Assembly (NCBI RefSeq): GCF_026891095.1
Contig: NZ_JAPTNL010000013.1
Location: 1-64,000 of the forward strand
Source of the DNA: Roseovarius salincola
GTDB taxonomy: Bacteria > Pseudomonadota > Alphaproteobacteria > Rhodobacterales > Rhodobacteraceae
DNA length: 64,000 bases
Reading direction: 5' to 3'
Shown: piece by piece, positions 42,005 through 52,998 of the stretch
How positions within the stretch are numbered: position 1 is the first letter of the stretch
How the letters are laid out: each line of letters starts with the position of its first letter
Translations under genes and position numbers: made by a program
Notes under the pieces: model-generated
The model's database searches: none
What the model was told of the DNA's origin: nothing
Seen by the model: the letters and a program-made list of their open reading frames with translations, nothing else

Positions 42005-44260
42005 TCAGCCCTCGAGCCGCGTCAGATCGGCGGCCTGAAGGCAGATGTCACGGATTTTTCCAAGCAGGTTCAACCTGTTACGGCGCAGGACATCATTGTC
42101 GCTATTGACCTGCACCGCCTCGAAGAATGCGTCGATCGGTGCCCGCAACGCCGCCATCGCCGCCATCGCCCCGACGAAATCCTCCGCCGCATTGGCCTTG
42201 GCGATCTCTTTTTCGGCTTCATCGAGGGCCTTGAAAAGGTCTTTTTCTTCAGTGACTTCCGCGAATTTCGGATCCGGTCCGAAGGAATATTCCACGCCGT
42301 CGCGTTCCTCAGCCTGGCTCAGGATATTGTTGGCCCGCTTGAACCCCTGCACCAGGTTTTCCCCGTCCTCGGTCGCCAGAATATCCCCCAACGCCCGCGC
42401 CCGCGCCACGATCAGCGTCAGGTCATCGCCCCCGTCCAGGGTCAGGCAGGCGTCGATCACGTCATGCCTAAGCCCTTGATCACGCAAATAAACTTTCAGG
42501 CGATCATGGAAAAAGGCCAGGAGGTCCGTGCTCAGATCCGGCATCAGCCCACCCACACTGCGCAACAGGCTGCCCTCGCTCGTGTCCGGTGACCCGTCCT
42601 TGCCATGAAGCTGGTTCATCACCGCATGATACGCCGCCCCGAACACGCCATGCTTCGCGATTTCGTCCAGGATCTCTTCCATCGTGTCGATCTCGCCTTC
42701 GCTCGCACGGGCACGATGAAGGCTTATCTTGTGTCTCAGAAGCTGCGCATCAATATATCTGTCCAGCTTGATCCGGTATCCGCCATCCAGCACGATGCGG
42801 ATGATGCCCAGTGCCGCGCGCCGCAGCGCAAACGGGTCCTTCGATCCGGTCGGTTTCTCGTCGATCGCCCAGAACCCGGTCAACGTATCCAGCTTGTCCG
42901 CCAGCGCCACCGCCGCCGACACCGGCGCGCCGGGCACATCATCCGAAGGTCCAAGCGGCGCGTAATGTTCTTCGCAGGCGGCCGCGACCTCGGGTGGAAG
43001 ACCCGCGGCCTCGGCATAATAACGCCCCATAAGCCCTTGTAATTCAGGGAATTCATAGACCATTTCCGAGCTCAGATCGGCCTTCGCCACATGCGCCGCC
43101 TGCGCCGCCAGACCGGCATCCGCACCCAGCTCCGGCGCCACCTCGCCCGCCAGCGCACCAATCCGCGCGATCCGCGCCGCCTGCGTCCCCAGCTGGCGCT
43201 CGAAGGTCACATGCCCCAGATGCTCGATCCAGGCGTCCATTCCGGCGCGCGCAATGCGCAAGTCATTCTCCCAAAAGAACTTTGCATCCGAAAGCCGCGC
43301 CGACAGAACCTTCTGATTGCCCGCCAGAATGGTCGCGCCGTGGTCTTCGGTCTCGATATTCGCGACCGTGACAAAACGTTCGATCCGCCCGGTCTTGGGG
43401 TTGCGCACCGAAAAGAACTTCTGATGTTCCTTCATCGAGGTCTGAAGAACCTCTGCGGGCAGGCTCAGGAAATCATCGTCGATCTGCCCCATCAATACCA
43501 CGGGCCATTCCACCAGCCCTGCGACTTCGCCCAGAAGCCCTTGATCTTCAACAACTTCCATCCCCGCCGCAAAGGCCTGATTGGTCGCGTCCTGCCAGAT
43601 GTGATCGGCGCGCGCCCCTGCGTCCAGGATGACGTGGGCGCGCCTGAGCTTCGCTTCGTAATCCTCGAAGGAGGTGACGGAAAACCGGCCCTTGCCCATG
43701 AAGCGATGACCTTCGGTGCTGTCGCCCGCGCGGATCCCGTCGATCTCCAGATCGACCACACGCGCCTCGCCGCTTTCGTCGCTCAGGATGCAGAGGATCG
43801 AATGCAGCGGGCGCACCCATCGCAGGCTGCCCGCCCCCCAACGCATCGACTTGGGCCAGGGGAAATCGCGGATCACCGCCTCGAGCACCTCAGCGACGAT
43901 CACATCCGCGGGCCGCCCGGCCTTTATGATCGTGGCCACATAGACCTGCCCCTTCTTGTCGTCGCGGGTGTCCAGATCGTCGCGCGACACCCCCGCGCCG
44001 CGCAAGAACCCCTCGATCGCCTTGTCGGGCGCATCCACCCGCGGCCCCTTGCGTTCTTCGCGCGTGGTCGGGCTTTCGCCAAGCAACCCCTCCACCGCCA
44101 GCGTAAGCCGGCGCGGCGTCGAAAAGGCCAGCGCGCCCGCATAGGTCAGACCGGCCTCGACCAGCCCGTCGGTCATGCGGCTGCGCAGCGCCTCGGCGGC
44201 GCGCGCCTGCATGCGGGCGGGGATTTCTTCAGAGAAAAGTTCGATCAGAAGATCAGGCAT
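42005..44260 (-). CDS. glyS: Glycine-tRNA ligase beta subunit
   Basis: The 751-residue protein starts MPDLLIELFSEEIPARMQARA, the standard GlyS N-terminus, and includes MRWGAGSLRWVRPLHSILC, the HD-like region and a C-terminal anticodon-binding domain (ADLTRLEG end). I start it at 44260; the frame extended to 44491 has unrelated sequence. It works with GlyQ as an alpha2-beta2 enzyme. The short DUF6446 gene lies between the two subunits, a layout common in Rhodobacterales. Confidence 0.95.
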   Translation of the reverse strand: MPDLLIELFSEEIPARMQARAAEALRSRMTDGLVEAGLTYAGALAFSTPRRLTLAVEGLLGESPTTREERKGPRVDAPDKAIEGFLRGAGVSRDDLDTRDDKKGQVYVATIIKAGRPADVIVAEVLEAVIRDFPWPKSMRWGAGSLRWVRPLHSILCILSDESGEARVVDLEIDGIRAGDSTEGHRFMGKGRFSVTSFEDYEAKLRRAHVILDAGARADHIWQDATNQAFAAGMEVVEDQGLLGEVAGLVEWPVVLMGQIDDDFLSLPAEVLQTSMKEHQKFFSVRNPKTGRIERFVTVANIETEDHGATILAGNQKVLSARLSDAKFFWENDLRIARAGMDAWIEHLGHVTFERQLGTQAARIARIGALAGEVAPELGADAGLAAQAAHVAKADLSSEMVYEFPELQGLMGRYYAEAAGLPPEVAAACEEHYAPLGPSDDVPGAPVSAAVALADKLDTLTGFWAIDEKPTGSKDPFALRRAALGIIRIVLDGGYRIKLDRYIDAQLLRHKISLHRARASEGEIDTMEEILDEIAKHGVFGAAYHAVMNQLHGKDGSPDTSEGSLLRSVGGLMPDLSTDLLAFFHDRLKVYLRDQGLRHDVIDACLTLDGGDDLTLIVARARALGDILATEDGENLVQGFKRANNILSQAEERDGVEYSFGPDPKFAEVTEEKDLFKALDEAEKEIAKANAAEDFVGAMAAMAALRAPIDAFFEAVQVNSDNDVLRRNRLNLLGKIRDICLQAADLTRLEG

Positions 44261-44265
44261 ATCAA

Positions 44266-44790
44266 TCAGTTCCCATTCGGGGGTTCGGGGCAGCCTTCTG
44301 GCACGGGCTGGCCATCGAACACGACCTCGCCGCAAGGGTTGATCTGGTGCCAGACATAGCCGCGCCCGTCCTCGGTGACGGCAACCACCCGGTCGATCCC
44401 GTATTCGATGTCCTTCTGGCCAAGAAAGGCCAGCGCGCTGCCCTGTTCCAGCGCCGCACCGATTGCCTCGGCGTCGAAACAGTCGAACCATTCGGGCGCG
44501 ACCCGCGGTTCGGCCCTCTCGTAGGCTTCATAGGTTTCGCTCAGCATCGCATGGCTTGACCCGGTGGAAAAACAAGCGCGGTAGCGGATCGGCGAGCTGT
44601 CGGAATCGATCGCCCGGAAGTCGTCGTATAGGATCACCTCCGGCTCACCCGATTCAAGCGACGTCATCCGCACATCGTCGCGGCCATTGCCCGGCACCTC
44701 ATCGTAAAAGGCGTAGACCTGGAGGTAATAAAGCGCCACGCCCGCCACCAATGCGCTCAGCAGGATCGCGACTGAAAGAATCTTTCCCAT
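44266..44790 (-). CDS. DUF6446-family membrane-anchored protein
   Basis: The 174-residue protein has one N-terminal membrane helix (ILSVAILLSALVAGVALYY) and an exported domain with conserved EVILYDDFRAIDSDSSPIRYRACF and CFDAEAIG segments and paired cysteines. The ATG at 44790 overlaps the glyQ stop (ATGA). It sits between glyQ and glyS in this order of bacteria, but its function is unknown. Confidence 0.85.
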   Translation of the reverse strand: MGKILSVAILLSALVAGVALYYLQVYAFYDEVPGNGRDDVRMTSLESGEPEVILYDDFRAIDSDSSPIRYRACFSTGSSHAMLSETYEAYERAEPRVAPEWFDCFDAEAIGAALEQGSALAFLGQKDIEYGIDRVVAVTEDGRGYVWHQINPCGEVVFDGQPVPEGCPEPPNGN

Positions 44791-45719
44791 CAGGCAGCAT
44801 GCCCCCCTGCTTCGGTTGTGACAAAGGCATCGGCGCATTTCTTTGCCAGCGCCCGCACCCGGCCGATATAGGCCTGCCGCTCGGTGACCGAAATCACACC
44901 GCGCGCATCGAGCAGGTTGAAGATATGGCTGGCCTTGATGCATTGGTCATAGGCCGGATGCGCCATGATGATGCGCTGGCCGGTCTTGGGGTCATCGGCG
45001 GGCTGCGCGAGGATCGCTTCGCATTCGGCCTCCGCCTCCTGGAAATGGCGCAACAGAACCTCGGTATTGGCGACATCGAAATTCCAGCGGCTGTATTCCT
45101 GTTCGGTCTGGCGGAACACGTCGCCATAGCTGAGCGGGATCGGCGCGCCGGGATCGTTGAACGGCATCTCCATCACATGATCGACGCCCAGCACATACAT
45201 CGCCAGACGCTCAAGCCCGTAGGTCAATTCGCCCGATACCGGATGGCAATCATGCCCGCCGACCTGCTGGAAATAGGTGAACTGGCTCACTTCCATCCCG
45301 TCGCACCACACTTCCCAGCCAAGCCCCCAGGCACCAAGCGTCGGGCTTTCCCAATCGTCCTCGACAAAGCGGATGTCATGCAGCGCCATGTCGATACCGA
45401 TCGCCTCTAGGCTGCCCAGGTAAAGCGCCTGAAGATCGGGCGGGCTGGGTTTGATCAGCACCTGATATTGGTAATAGTGCTGCAACCGGTTGGGGTTTTC
45501 GCCATAGCGCCCGTCAGTGGGGCGGCGCGAGGGCTGCACATAGGCCGCCGCCCAGGGCTTCGAGCCAAGCGAGCGCAGCGTCGTCGCGGGATGAAAGGTG
45601 CCCGCCCCGACCTCCATGTCATAGGGCTGCATCATCGCGCAGCCCTGCGCCGCCCAATAGGCTTGCAGACGCAGGATGACCTCCTGAAAACTGCGCGGCT
45701 TGCTGGTCTTGTCCGCCAT
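44790..45719 (-). CDS. glyQ: Glycine-tRNA ligase alpha subunit
   Basis: The 309-residue catalytic subunit shows [57 protein letters not shown] and [20 protein letters not shown]. It forms the class II active site that activates glycine. I start it at 45719 ([12 protein letters not shown]). It is first in the glyQ - DUF6446 - glyS operon. Confidence 0.96.
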   Translation of the reverse strand: MADKTSKPRSFQEVILRLQAYWAAQGCAMMQPYDMEVGAGTFHPATTLRSLGSKPWAAAYVQPSRRPTDGRYGENPNRLQHYYQYQVLIKPSPPDLQALYLGSLEAIGIDMALHDIRFVEDDWESPTLGAWGLGWEVWCDGMEVSQFTYFQQVGGHDCHPVSGELTYGLERLAMYVLGVDHVMEMPFNDPGAPIPLSYGDVFRQTEQEYSRWNFDVANTEVLLRHFQEAEAECEAILAQPADDPKTGQRIIMAHPAYDQCIKASHIFNLLDARGVISVTERQAYIGRVRALAKKCADAFVTTEAGGHAA

Positions 45720-45885
45720 GATCGTCTCCGGTCCCACCCTGAAAATCGCCGCTCTTACCTACGGCCCCCGCAGGGCAGGGTCAATTGCGCCGCTCACCAT
45801 ATTTTTGGGTGCATGCCGGTGCAGATTTGCTAAAAGGTTTTGAAGCAGCTTTCAGAACACGGCGGGCAAGGGGCAAGGGGTCTTC

Positions 45886-47673
45886 ATGGTACGGATTTTT
45901 ATCGCGTTGGTTTGCGCATGTCTTCTTGTGGCGCCGGACGCACGCGCGCAGCAGGGCGAGCCCGTCTGGGTTCAGATCGAGGCCCAGCCCAGCCTCGCCG
46001 AGGCCCGCATGCGGATCCGCGACTACGCCGCGCAGCTGGAAGACGTGAACGGATTTTCGCTTGGCGGCGGCTGGTATGCCGTGGCGCTTGGCCCCTATGT
46101 CCGCGACGATGCCGAAAGTATCCTGCGCAGCCTGCGCCTTCAGGGGCTGATCCCGCGCGACAGCTATATCGCGCGCAGTTCCGATTACAGCCAGCAATTC
46201 TGGCCCATCGGAGCCAATGCGCTGAACCAGCCGCCCCTGGATCTGAACGCCCCTTTCACCGACACGGCGCAAGACGACGCGGCAGCGCAGGCAACCGAAA
46301 CCACAGAAGCGATCGACCCCGCGCCGCAGGACTCCCCCGCCGCGATCGAGCCGCCCGATGAAACCCCAGCCGAGGCCCGTGCCAGCGAACGCGGGCTGAC
46401 CCGCGAAGAACGAGCCGGCCTGCAAGAGGCCCTGCAATGGGCCGGCCATTACAACGGCGCCATAGACGCCGCCTTCGGACGCGGCACCCGCGCATCCATG
46501 GCCCGCTGGCAAGAGGCCAACGGCCATGACACCACCGGCATCCTGACCAGCCGTCAGCGCAGCGAGCTTCTGGCTCAGTATAACGCGGTGCTCGAAGGGC
46601 TGGGCCTTGAACTGGTGCGCGACGCGGATGCCGGCATCGCCATCGAGATGCCCACCGAATTCGTCGCCTTCGAGAAATACGAACCGCCCTTCGCCCATTA
46701 CGTCGCCACCGGCGATGTGAATGCGCGCGTTCTTCTGATCAGCCAGCAAGGCACGCAAGATACGCTGGCGGGGCTTTACGACATCATGCAGACGCTCAGG
46801 GTCGTCCCCGAGACCGGCCCGCGCTCGCTTGATGGCGACAGCTTCACGCTGATCGGTGAAGGCGCGCTGCGGATCACCCATGCGCAAGCCTGGCTGGAGG
46901 ATGGCGAGATCAAGGGCTTTACGCTGATCTGGCCCGCCGGCGACGAAGAGCGCCGCACCCGCCTGCTGGGCCGGATGCAGGACAGCTTTACGCGGCTTGA
47001 CGGCGTGCTGGACCCGGCCGCGGGCTCCGCCTCGCAGAATCTCGACCTCGTGTCGGGCCTCGAGATCCGCAAACCGCGGCTGAACCGCTCGGGCTTTTAT
47101 GTGGATCAGGGCGGCACGGTCGTCACCACCGCCGACGTGGTCGAGGGCTGCACGCGCATCACCATCGACGACGATCACGAGGCCGAAGTCGCCACCCGCG
47201 ACGACGGGCTGGGCATCGCCGTGTTGCGCCCGCTCGAGACATTGGCCCCGATCGCCGTGGCCGCGTTCCAACAGGCGGTGCCGCGCCTGCAGTCGGACAT
47301 CGCCGTGGCCGGCTATTCCTATGGCGGCGTGCTGGGTGCGCCGACCCTGACCTTCGGGCAGCTGGCCGACCTGCACGGACTCGACGGCGAGGAAAACGTG
47401 AAACGCCTCGCGCTCAACGCGCTTGACGGCGACGCAGGCGGCCCGGTCGTGGATGCCGGAGGCGCGGTCCTGGGCATGTTGCTGCCCAACCGGCGCGATG
47501 AGCGCAAACTGCCGCAGGGCGTCAGCTTTGCCGCCGACAACGCGGTACTCAGGCGCCTGCTGGAAGAGGCCGGAATCACGCCCGCCAAGACATCCGATAC
47601 GGGCCAGATGCCGCCCGAGGCGCTGACCGACCGCGCCGCGGGCATGACTGTTCTGGTCAGCTGCTGGGAATAA
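45886..47673 (+). CDS. Exported SPOR / peptidoglycan-binding / trypsin-like pseudo-protease
   Basis: The 595-residue protein has a signal peptide (IFIALVCACLLVAPDARA), a SPOR-like domain (about 25-100), a Pro/Ala-rich linker, a peptidoglycan-binding domain (GLQEALQWAGHYNGAIDAAFGRGTRASMARWQ, about 175-230) and a C-terminal trypsin-like domain. In the last, the usual TNAHVV reads TTADVVEGC and GNSGGP reads GDAGGPVV, so the catalytic His and Ser are Asp and Ala. It is probably an inactive, wall-bound scaffold or inhibitor. It is divergent from glyQ. Confidence 0.8.
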   Translation: MVRIFIALVCACLLVAPDARAQQGEPVWVQIEAQPSLAEARMRIRDYAAQLEDVNGFSLGGGWYAVALGPYVRDDAESILRSLRLQGLIPRDSYIARSSDYSQQFWPIGANALNQPPLDLNAPFTDTAQDDAAAQATETTEAIDPAPQDSPAAIEPPDETPAEARASERGLTREERAGLQEALQWAGHYNGAIDAAFGRGTRASMARWQEANGHDTTGILTSRQRSELLAQYNAVLEGLGLELVRDADAGIAIEMPTEFVAFEKYEPPFAHYVATGDVNARVLLISQQGTQDTLAGLYDIMQTLRVVPETGPRSLDGDSFTLIGEGALRITHAQAWLEDGEIKGFTLIWPAGDEERRTRLLGRMQDSFTRLDGVLDPAAGSASQNLDLVSGLEIRKPRLNRSGFYVDQGGTVVTTADVVEGCTRITIDDDHEAEVATRDDGLGIAVLRPLETLAPIAVAAFQQAVPRLQSDIAVAGYSYGGVLGAPTLTFGQLADLHGLDGEENVKRLALNALDGDAGGPVVDAGGAVLGMLLPNRRDERKLPQGVSFAADNAVLRRLLEEAGITPAKTSDTGQMPPEALTDRAAGMTVLVSCWE

Positions 47674-47676
47674 ACC

Positions 47677-49254
47677 TCAGACAATATCCGATCTGACACG
47701 GATCAGCGTCGGCCCCTTGGCGCTGAACGCCTGTGTCACCGCGCGCGCCAGTGCATCAAGGGTTTGAGGCGCCTCGGCCTTGGCTCCATAGGCCTGCGCC
47801 AGGGCGCAGAAATCAGGATTGTGGGCTTCGACTGCCTTGGGCGCGATCTGCGAGCGGATCATGTGATCCTCGATCTCCTTGAGCTTGCCATTATCCCATA
47901 GCAGGATCGGCAAAGGCAGTTCCAGTTCCACCGCGACGCCAAGTTCGGGCAGCGTATACTGAAAACCGTAATCGCCCGCGATGGCCATGGTCGGAAGGCC
48001 ACGCCGCGCCACCGCCCCGCCGATCGCCGCCGGCATAGCATAGCCAAGCGTTCCGAAACCGTTGGGATGATGCCAGAGCCCCGGCGCGTCCAGCTCCCAT
48101 ATCTCGTTGGAGGCATAGGCGATCTGCGTCATGTCCGAAAAGATCATCGTGTCTTCGGGCATGCTCTCGCGCAGCGTTGCGCAGATAGCTCCGATACCGG
48201 GAAGCTGCGCCTCTACCTCGCTTTGCCAGCGCCCGCGCGCCGCGTCGATCTCGCCCTGCTTCCAGGCGCTTTCGCCGCCAGGCGCGATGGCATCGCACAG
48301 CGCCGCGATCGCGGGCTCGGCCCGCGCCGCGATGGCGATATCGGCGCGCTGCATGTCCGAAAGGACCTCGGGGTCGATATCAATTCGGATCAGCGTGCCC
48401 TCATGGCCAAGCTGGTCACGCCAGTGATCGACCTCGGCCAATTCGCTGCCCACCGCCAGAACCACATCCGCCTTGGCGATCTCGGCGGCCGATCCGGGCC
48501 GCGCGAGGAAACTGCCGTAAAACAGTGGCGTGCCCGGCGCAAAGATACCCCGCCCGGCATAGGAGGTGAAACAGGCTGCCCCAAGCGCCGCGCGCAGCCG
48601 GTTGAGACCCGCCGCCGCGCCGCGCGCGCCGCCCCCGGCCACAATCAGCGGGCGGCGCGCCCCGCGCAGCGCCTCGATCGCCGCGCTCATGTCGGGCAGC
48701 GCGTTGCCTGCCACGACCTGCGACTGGCGCGGCGGCGCGGGCGGGGCGTTACCCTCAAGCAGGTGGATCGGCACCGACAGCGCCTTGGGGCGCGGGCGCG
48801 CCAGCGCGAACTCGGCCATCGCCCGGTCAATGAGGTCGTAGGCAGCCTGCGCCGACCCGGCGGTCTCGGACCAGTCGGCCACGGTGCGCGCCGCGCCCGC
48901 CTGATCCTTCATCTGGTGCAACTGCCCGCGCCGCGCCGCTGTCTCGTCAAGGCAGGAGGAAATCACCAACATCGGCACGCTGTCCGAATAGGCCTGCCCG
49001 ATCGGCGTCATGATATTGCACAGCCCCGGCCCGGTGATCACATAGGCCACCCCCGGCTTGCCGCTGGCACGCGCATAGCCATCGGCCATGAAACCCGCGC
49101 CCTGCTCGTGGCGGGCCAGCACATGGCTGATCCCCGCCTCTTCGATGCCACGATACATTTCCTGGTTGTGAACGCCGGGAATGCCGAAGATCGTATCGAC
49201 GCCACGGGATTTGAGCATGTGGCTGATCTGTGCACCAAGGGGACGGGAAGTCAT
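47677..49254 (-). CDS. Thiamine-diphosphate decarboxylase, AruI-like
   Basis: The 525-residue protein is a ThDP enzyme with the acetolactate-synthase fold: IFGIPGVHNQEMYRGIEEAG, ARHEQGAGFMADGYARASGKPG (catalytic glutamate) and GDYGFQYTLPELGVA (ThDP/Mg motif). The N-terminal GIPGVHNQEMYRG form is that of AruI, 5-guanidino-2-oxopentanoate decarboxylase of arginine transamination. It lacks the FAD-type signatures of real acetolactate synthase. The start at 49254 shares one base with the trkH stop. Confidence 0.75.
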   Translation of the reverse strand: MTSRPLGAQISHMLKSRGVDTIFGIPGVHNQEMYRGIEEAGISHVLARHEQGAGFMADGYARASGKPGVAYVITGPGLCNIMTPIGQAYSDSVPMLVISSCLDETAARRGQLHQMKDQAGAARTVADWSETAGSAQAAYDLIDRAMAEFALARPRPKALSVPIHLLEGNAPPAPPRQSQVVAGNALPDMSAAIEALRGARRPLIVAGGGARGAAAGLNRLRAALGAACFTSYAGRGIFAPGTPLFYGSFLARPGSAAEIAKADVVLAVGSELAEVDHWRDQLGHEGTLIRIDIDPEVLSDMQRADIAIAARAEPAIAALCDAIAPGGESAWKQGEIDAARGRWQSEVEAQLPGIGAICATLRESMPEDTMIFSDMTQIAYASNEIWELDAPGLWHHPNGFGTLGYAMPAAIGGAVARRGLPTMAIAGDYGFQYTLPELGVAVELELPLPILLWDNGKLKEIEDHMIRSQIAPKAVEAHNPDFCALAQAYGAKAEAPQTLDALARAVTQAFSAKGPTLIRVRSDIV

Positions 49255-50699
49255 CAGTTTCTCCAAAAGCTGAGTGTGAAAAGCACGAAGACGGCCATGA
49301 TCTCCAACCGCCCGATAAGCATGGCAAAGATCAGGATCCATTTCGCGGCGTCGTTGAGCGGAGCGAAATTGCCCGCAGGTCCAATGATGTCGCCAAGGCC
49401 GGGGCCGACATTGGCAAGCGCTGTCGCGGCGCCAGAAAGCGATGTGACGAAATCCAGCCCCGTCAGCCCGAGCGCCACCGCGAACACGCCAAGCGAGACG
49501 ATGAAAAAGACGAAAAAGGTCATCACCGAATTTCGAACGTCATCCTCGATCCTTCGGCCCTGGAAGCGTGGGGTAAGAACCGCGTGGGGCGAATGGATCC
49601 GGCCAAGCTGCGCTTTGACCGAAGCGAACAGGATCTGGTAGCGGAATATCTTGACCGAACAGGTGGTCGATCCCGCACAGCCCCCGATCAGCCCGACGAA
49701 AAAGAAGAGCGACACAAGGAACGATCCCCAGCCCATGTAATCCACGCTGGCATAGCCTGTGCCGCTGATGATCGAGGTGATGTTGAAGGCCGCCTCGCGC
49801 AGTGCCTGTTCGGGGTGATGCGGAAAGATCGACATCAGGACCGAGGCCGCCACCACCACCAGGATCGCGATAGTCAGCAGGAAGGCCTGCACCTGGCTGT
49901 CACGGAAAAGCGAGCGGTTGCCCGCGATCATCTGCACATAGCGCACGAAAGGCAGCGCCGCCAGGATCATGAACACGGTCGCGACCCATTCCGCAGGGCC
50001 GGTAAACTGCCCGAAAGAGGCGTCGTAATTCGCGAACCCACCTGTCGAAACGGTGGTCAGCGCATGAACCGTGGCGTCGAACGGGTTCATCCCGGTCAGC
50101 ATGTAGGCGGCGACGCAAAGCAGGGTGATCGCCACATAGATGGTCGATATGCTGGATGCGATCTGCGTAGCGCGCGGCAGGATCTTTCCCATCGTGTCAA
50201 AGGCTTCCGAGCGGAACACCTGCATCCCGCCGACCCGCAGTTCGGGCAGGAACACCATGGCCACGACGATGATCCCGATCCCGCCCAACCATTGCATGAT
50301 ACCGCGCCACAACAGCAGCCCCTTGGGCAGTTCTTCCAGCCCCGACAGGACCGTCGACCCGGTGGTGGTCAGGCCCGACATCGCCTCGAACACCCCGTCC
50401 ACCAGCCGCGCTTCGGTCGCGCCCAGAATGAAGGGCAGCGCCCCGAATAACGGCAGGATGAACCAGACGCCGGTGGTCAGAAGAAAGGTCTGCTGAATGG
50501 TCAGCCCGGCGCGCACGCCGTTGCGGCAGGCCAGCGCCACAAGACTGCCGATCAGGATGGTCAGGATCGCGCTTTCGGCGAACACTGCCCAATGGCCGAG
50601 GCCTTGGGCGATATCGACCAGCATCGGCAACAGCATCGCAACGCCAAGCGCCATGACCAGCAGGCCGACAACATATCCCACGGGGCGCATATCAAACAT
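49254..50699 (-). CDS. trkH: Trk-type potassium transporter TrkH
   Basis: The 481-residue protein has about ten membrane helices and four pore loops (EAMSGLTTTGSTVLSG, TVHALTTVSTGGFANYD, GTGY, and GPGLGD). These glycines form the potassium filter. I start it at 50699 (MFDMRPVGYVVG). The NAD-binding partner TrkA is not in this window. The AruI-like gene follows with a one-base overlap, probably without functional meaning. Confidence 0.92.
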   Translation of the reverse strand: MFDMRPVGYVVGLLVMALGVAMLLPMLVDIAQGLGHWAVFAESAILTILIGSLVALACRNGVRAGLTIQQTFLLTTGVWFILPLFGALPFILGATEARLVDGVFEAMSGLTTTGSTVLSGLEELPKGLLLWRGIMQWLGGIGIIVVAMVFLPELRVGGMQVFRSEAFDTMGKILPRATQIASSISTIYVAITLLCVAAYMLTGMNPFDATVHALTTVSTGGFANYDASFGQFTGPAEWVATVFMILAALPFVRYVQMIAGNRSLFRDSQVQAFLLTIAILVVVAASVLMSIFPHHPEQALREAAFNITSIISGTGYASVDYMGWGSFLVSLFFFVGLIGGCAGSTTCSVKIFRYQILFASVKAQLGRIHSPHAVLTPRFQGRRIEDDVRNSVMTFFVFFIVSLGVFAVALGLTGLDFVTSLSGAATALANVGPGLGDIIGPAGNFAPLNDAAKWILIFAMLIGRLEIMAVFVLFTLSFWRN

Positions 50700-50790
50700 G
50701 ACGCGCAGAGTTGGCCTCACCCCGTGCCGCTGTCAAGCAGGATACCGCGCCCGACCGGGCGAACCGGCCGGGCGGCGTCCGCTCAGGCGA

Positions 50791-51018
50791 TCAGACGTAG
50801 AACAGATCGCGATAAACGTGATGCACGATATCTTCGCGCCGCACACCTATACCGGCCAGTTCCTCGTCGGTCTTGGCCTCGAGCGCCTCGATCTGATCGC
50901 GGCGCGATGCGTGATGCGCATGCGCTTCGAACCCGACTGCAAGGGCTGCGAACATGCTTTTCAGCTTTTCGAGCAGCCTTTCGGGTGCATGCGAAATATT
51001 GGTGGTCAGTGTCGTCAT
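50791..51018 (-). CDS. DUF1127-like small protein
   Basis: The 75-residue product starts MTTLTTNISHAPERLLEKLK and ends with KTDEELAGIGVRREDIVHHVYRDLFYV, a DUF1127-type ending. GAGG lies eight bases before the ATG at 51018. It is a His-rich, soluble protein of unknown role. Confidence 0.7.
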   Translation of the reverse strand: MTTLTTNISHAPERLLEKLKSMFAALAVGFEAHAHHASRRDQIEALEAKTDEELAGIGVRREDIVHHVYRDLFYV

Positions 51019-51148
51019 TTTGGAAACCTCACGAGCTGTCGTTGCTTTCAGGTTTCCTCCCCACTCCAAAGCTAGGTCAGCAACACTGACTTTACCACCG
51101 ACGATTCCTCATGCCCGTGATGCGCTCAGCGCAAGGCACTTGCGCGCG

Positions 51149-51598
51149 TCAGGTCTGGTCCGACCCCGGTGCATCCGTCATCGCGGCGCTTTTGGAGGCC
51201 GGCATGGCCGGAGGCTTTGATGGTGCCCGCGGTCGTTTGGATTGATCTGCGTCGACAGCGGGCGCTGGGGCCGGTCTGGTTTCGGCCTTGGCTTCGGCTT
51301 TCACCTTGGCGGGCGCACCGGCAGCCGGTGCCGGACGCGGCGCCTTGCGTTGTGCGGGCGGGCTGACCTTGGAGCGCGCTCTTGCCGGCGTATTGGGTTG
51401 CGCCTTGACACGCGGGGCCGCCGCAGCGGGCGGCGTCGCTGAAACCGAGGGTTTGACACGCACCCCCACTACAAACGGATTGTTCTGAAAAGCCGCGCGC
51501 CCGAATTCCTGGGCGACGCGCAGATTAGTTTCGATGAAGTAGCCACACAGGCGCATGCCCGCAGCCGAAAGCATGAGGGGCGTTGTAACAAATGTCAT
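51149..51598 (-). CDS. Hypothetical protein with Ala/Pro/Lys-rich tail
   Basis: The 149-residue product has a short hydrophobic N-terminal part (MTFVTTPLMLSAAGMRLCGY) that resembles a membrane-associated helix pair, followed by about 100 residues rich in Ala, Pro and Lys with histone-H1-like character. GAGGAGA precedes the ATG. The codon usage is like its neighbours. The function is unknown; nucleic acid or polymer binding are possible. Confidence 0.6.
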   Translation of the reverse strand: MTFVTTPLMLSAAGMRLCGYFIETNLRVAQEFGRAAFQNNPFVVGVRVKPSVSATPPAAAAPRVKAQPNTPARARSKVSPPAQRKAPRPAPAAGAPAKVKAEAKAETRPAPAPAVDADQSKRPRAPSKPPAMPASKSAAMTDAPGSDQT

Positions 51599-51801
51599 CA
51601 GTCTCTCCTCGGGGTCTTGAATATAGTGCTGACGCTAAGCCGCGTCTGTAACATGAGGATAAAACACCCCACCCCACGCCCCGCGTCACGAATCCCCGCA
51701 GGCGCGCGCGCCGCCCCGCCATGACCGCAAAACGCGCATCATCGCGGATACTGCATAAGAATGAGGCAGTCGCACAAACCCTGCTGCGCGCAACCAAGGC
51801 T

Positions 51802-52902
<1,101 letters not shown>

Positions 52903-52927
52903 TTCTGGCCCCTTATGTCCCGGTGCC

Positions 52928-52944
52928 CGTGATATCTAATCACG
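52928..52944. promoter_or_regulatory. Palindrome upstream of folE2
   Basis: Perfect arms CGTGAT/ATCACG surround ATCTA, 26 bases before the folE2 start. Zinc-regulated folE2 genes carry a Zur site in this position in some bacteria, but this sequence does not clearly match a Zur box. Confidence 0.4.
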
Positions 52945-52998
52945 CGGCGGAAATATTTCCAATTTCGAAAGGAAATACGCCGGAAACGACCGGATGGA

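Noticed and set aside
39360-42038. Plus-strand 892-codon frame opposite ppdK
   Set aside because: It is the His/Arg-rich antisense shadow of the GC-rich ppdK gene.
47677-49254. Acetolactate synthase large subunit
   Set aside because: The N-terminal GIPGVHNQEMYRG form and absence of ilvN beside it point to an AruI-like decarboxylase.
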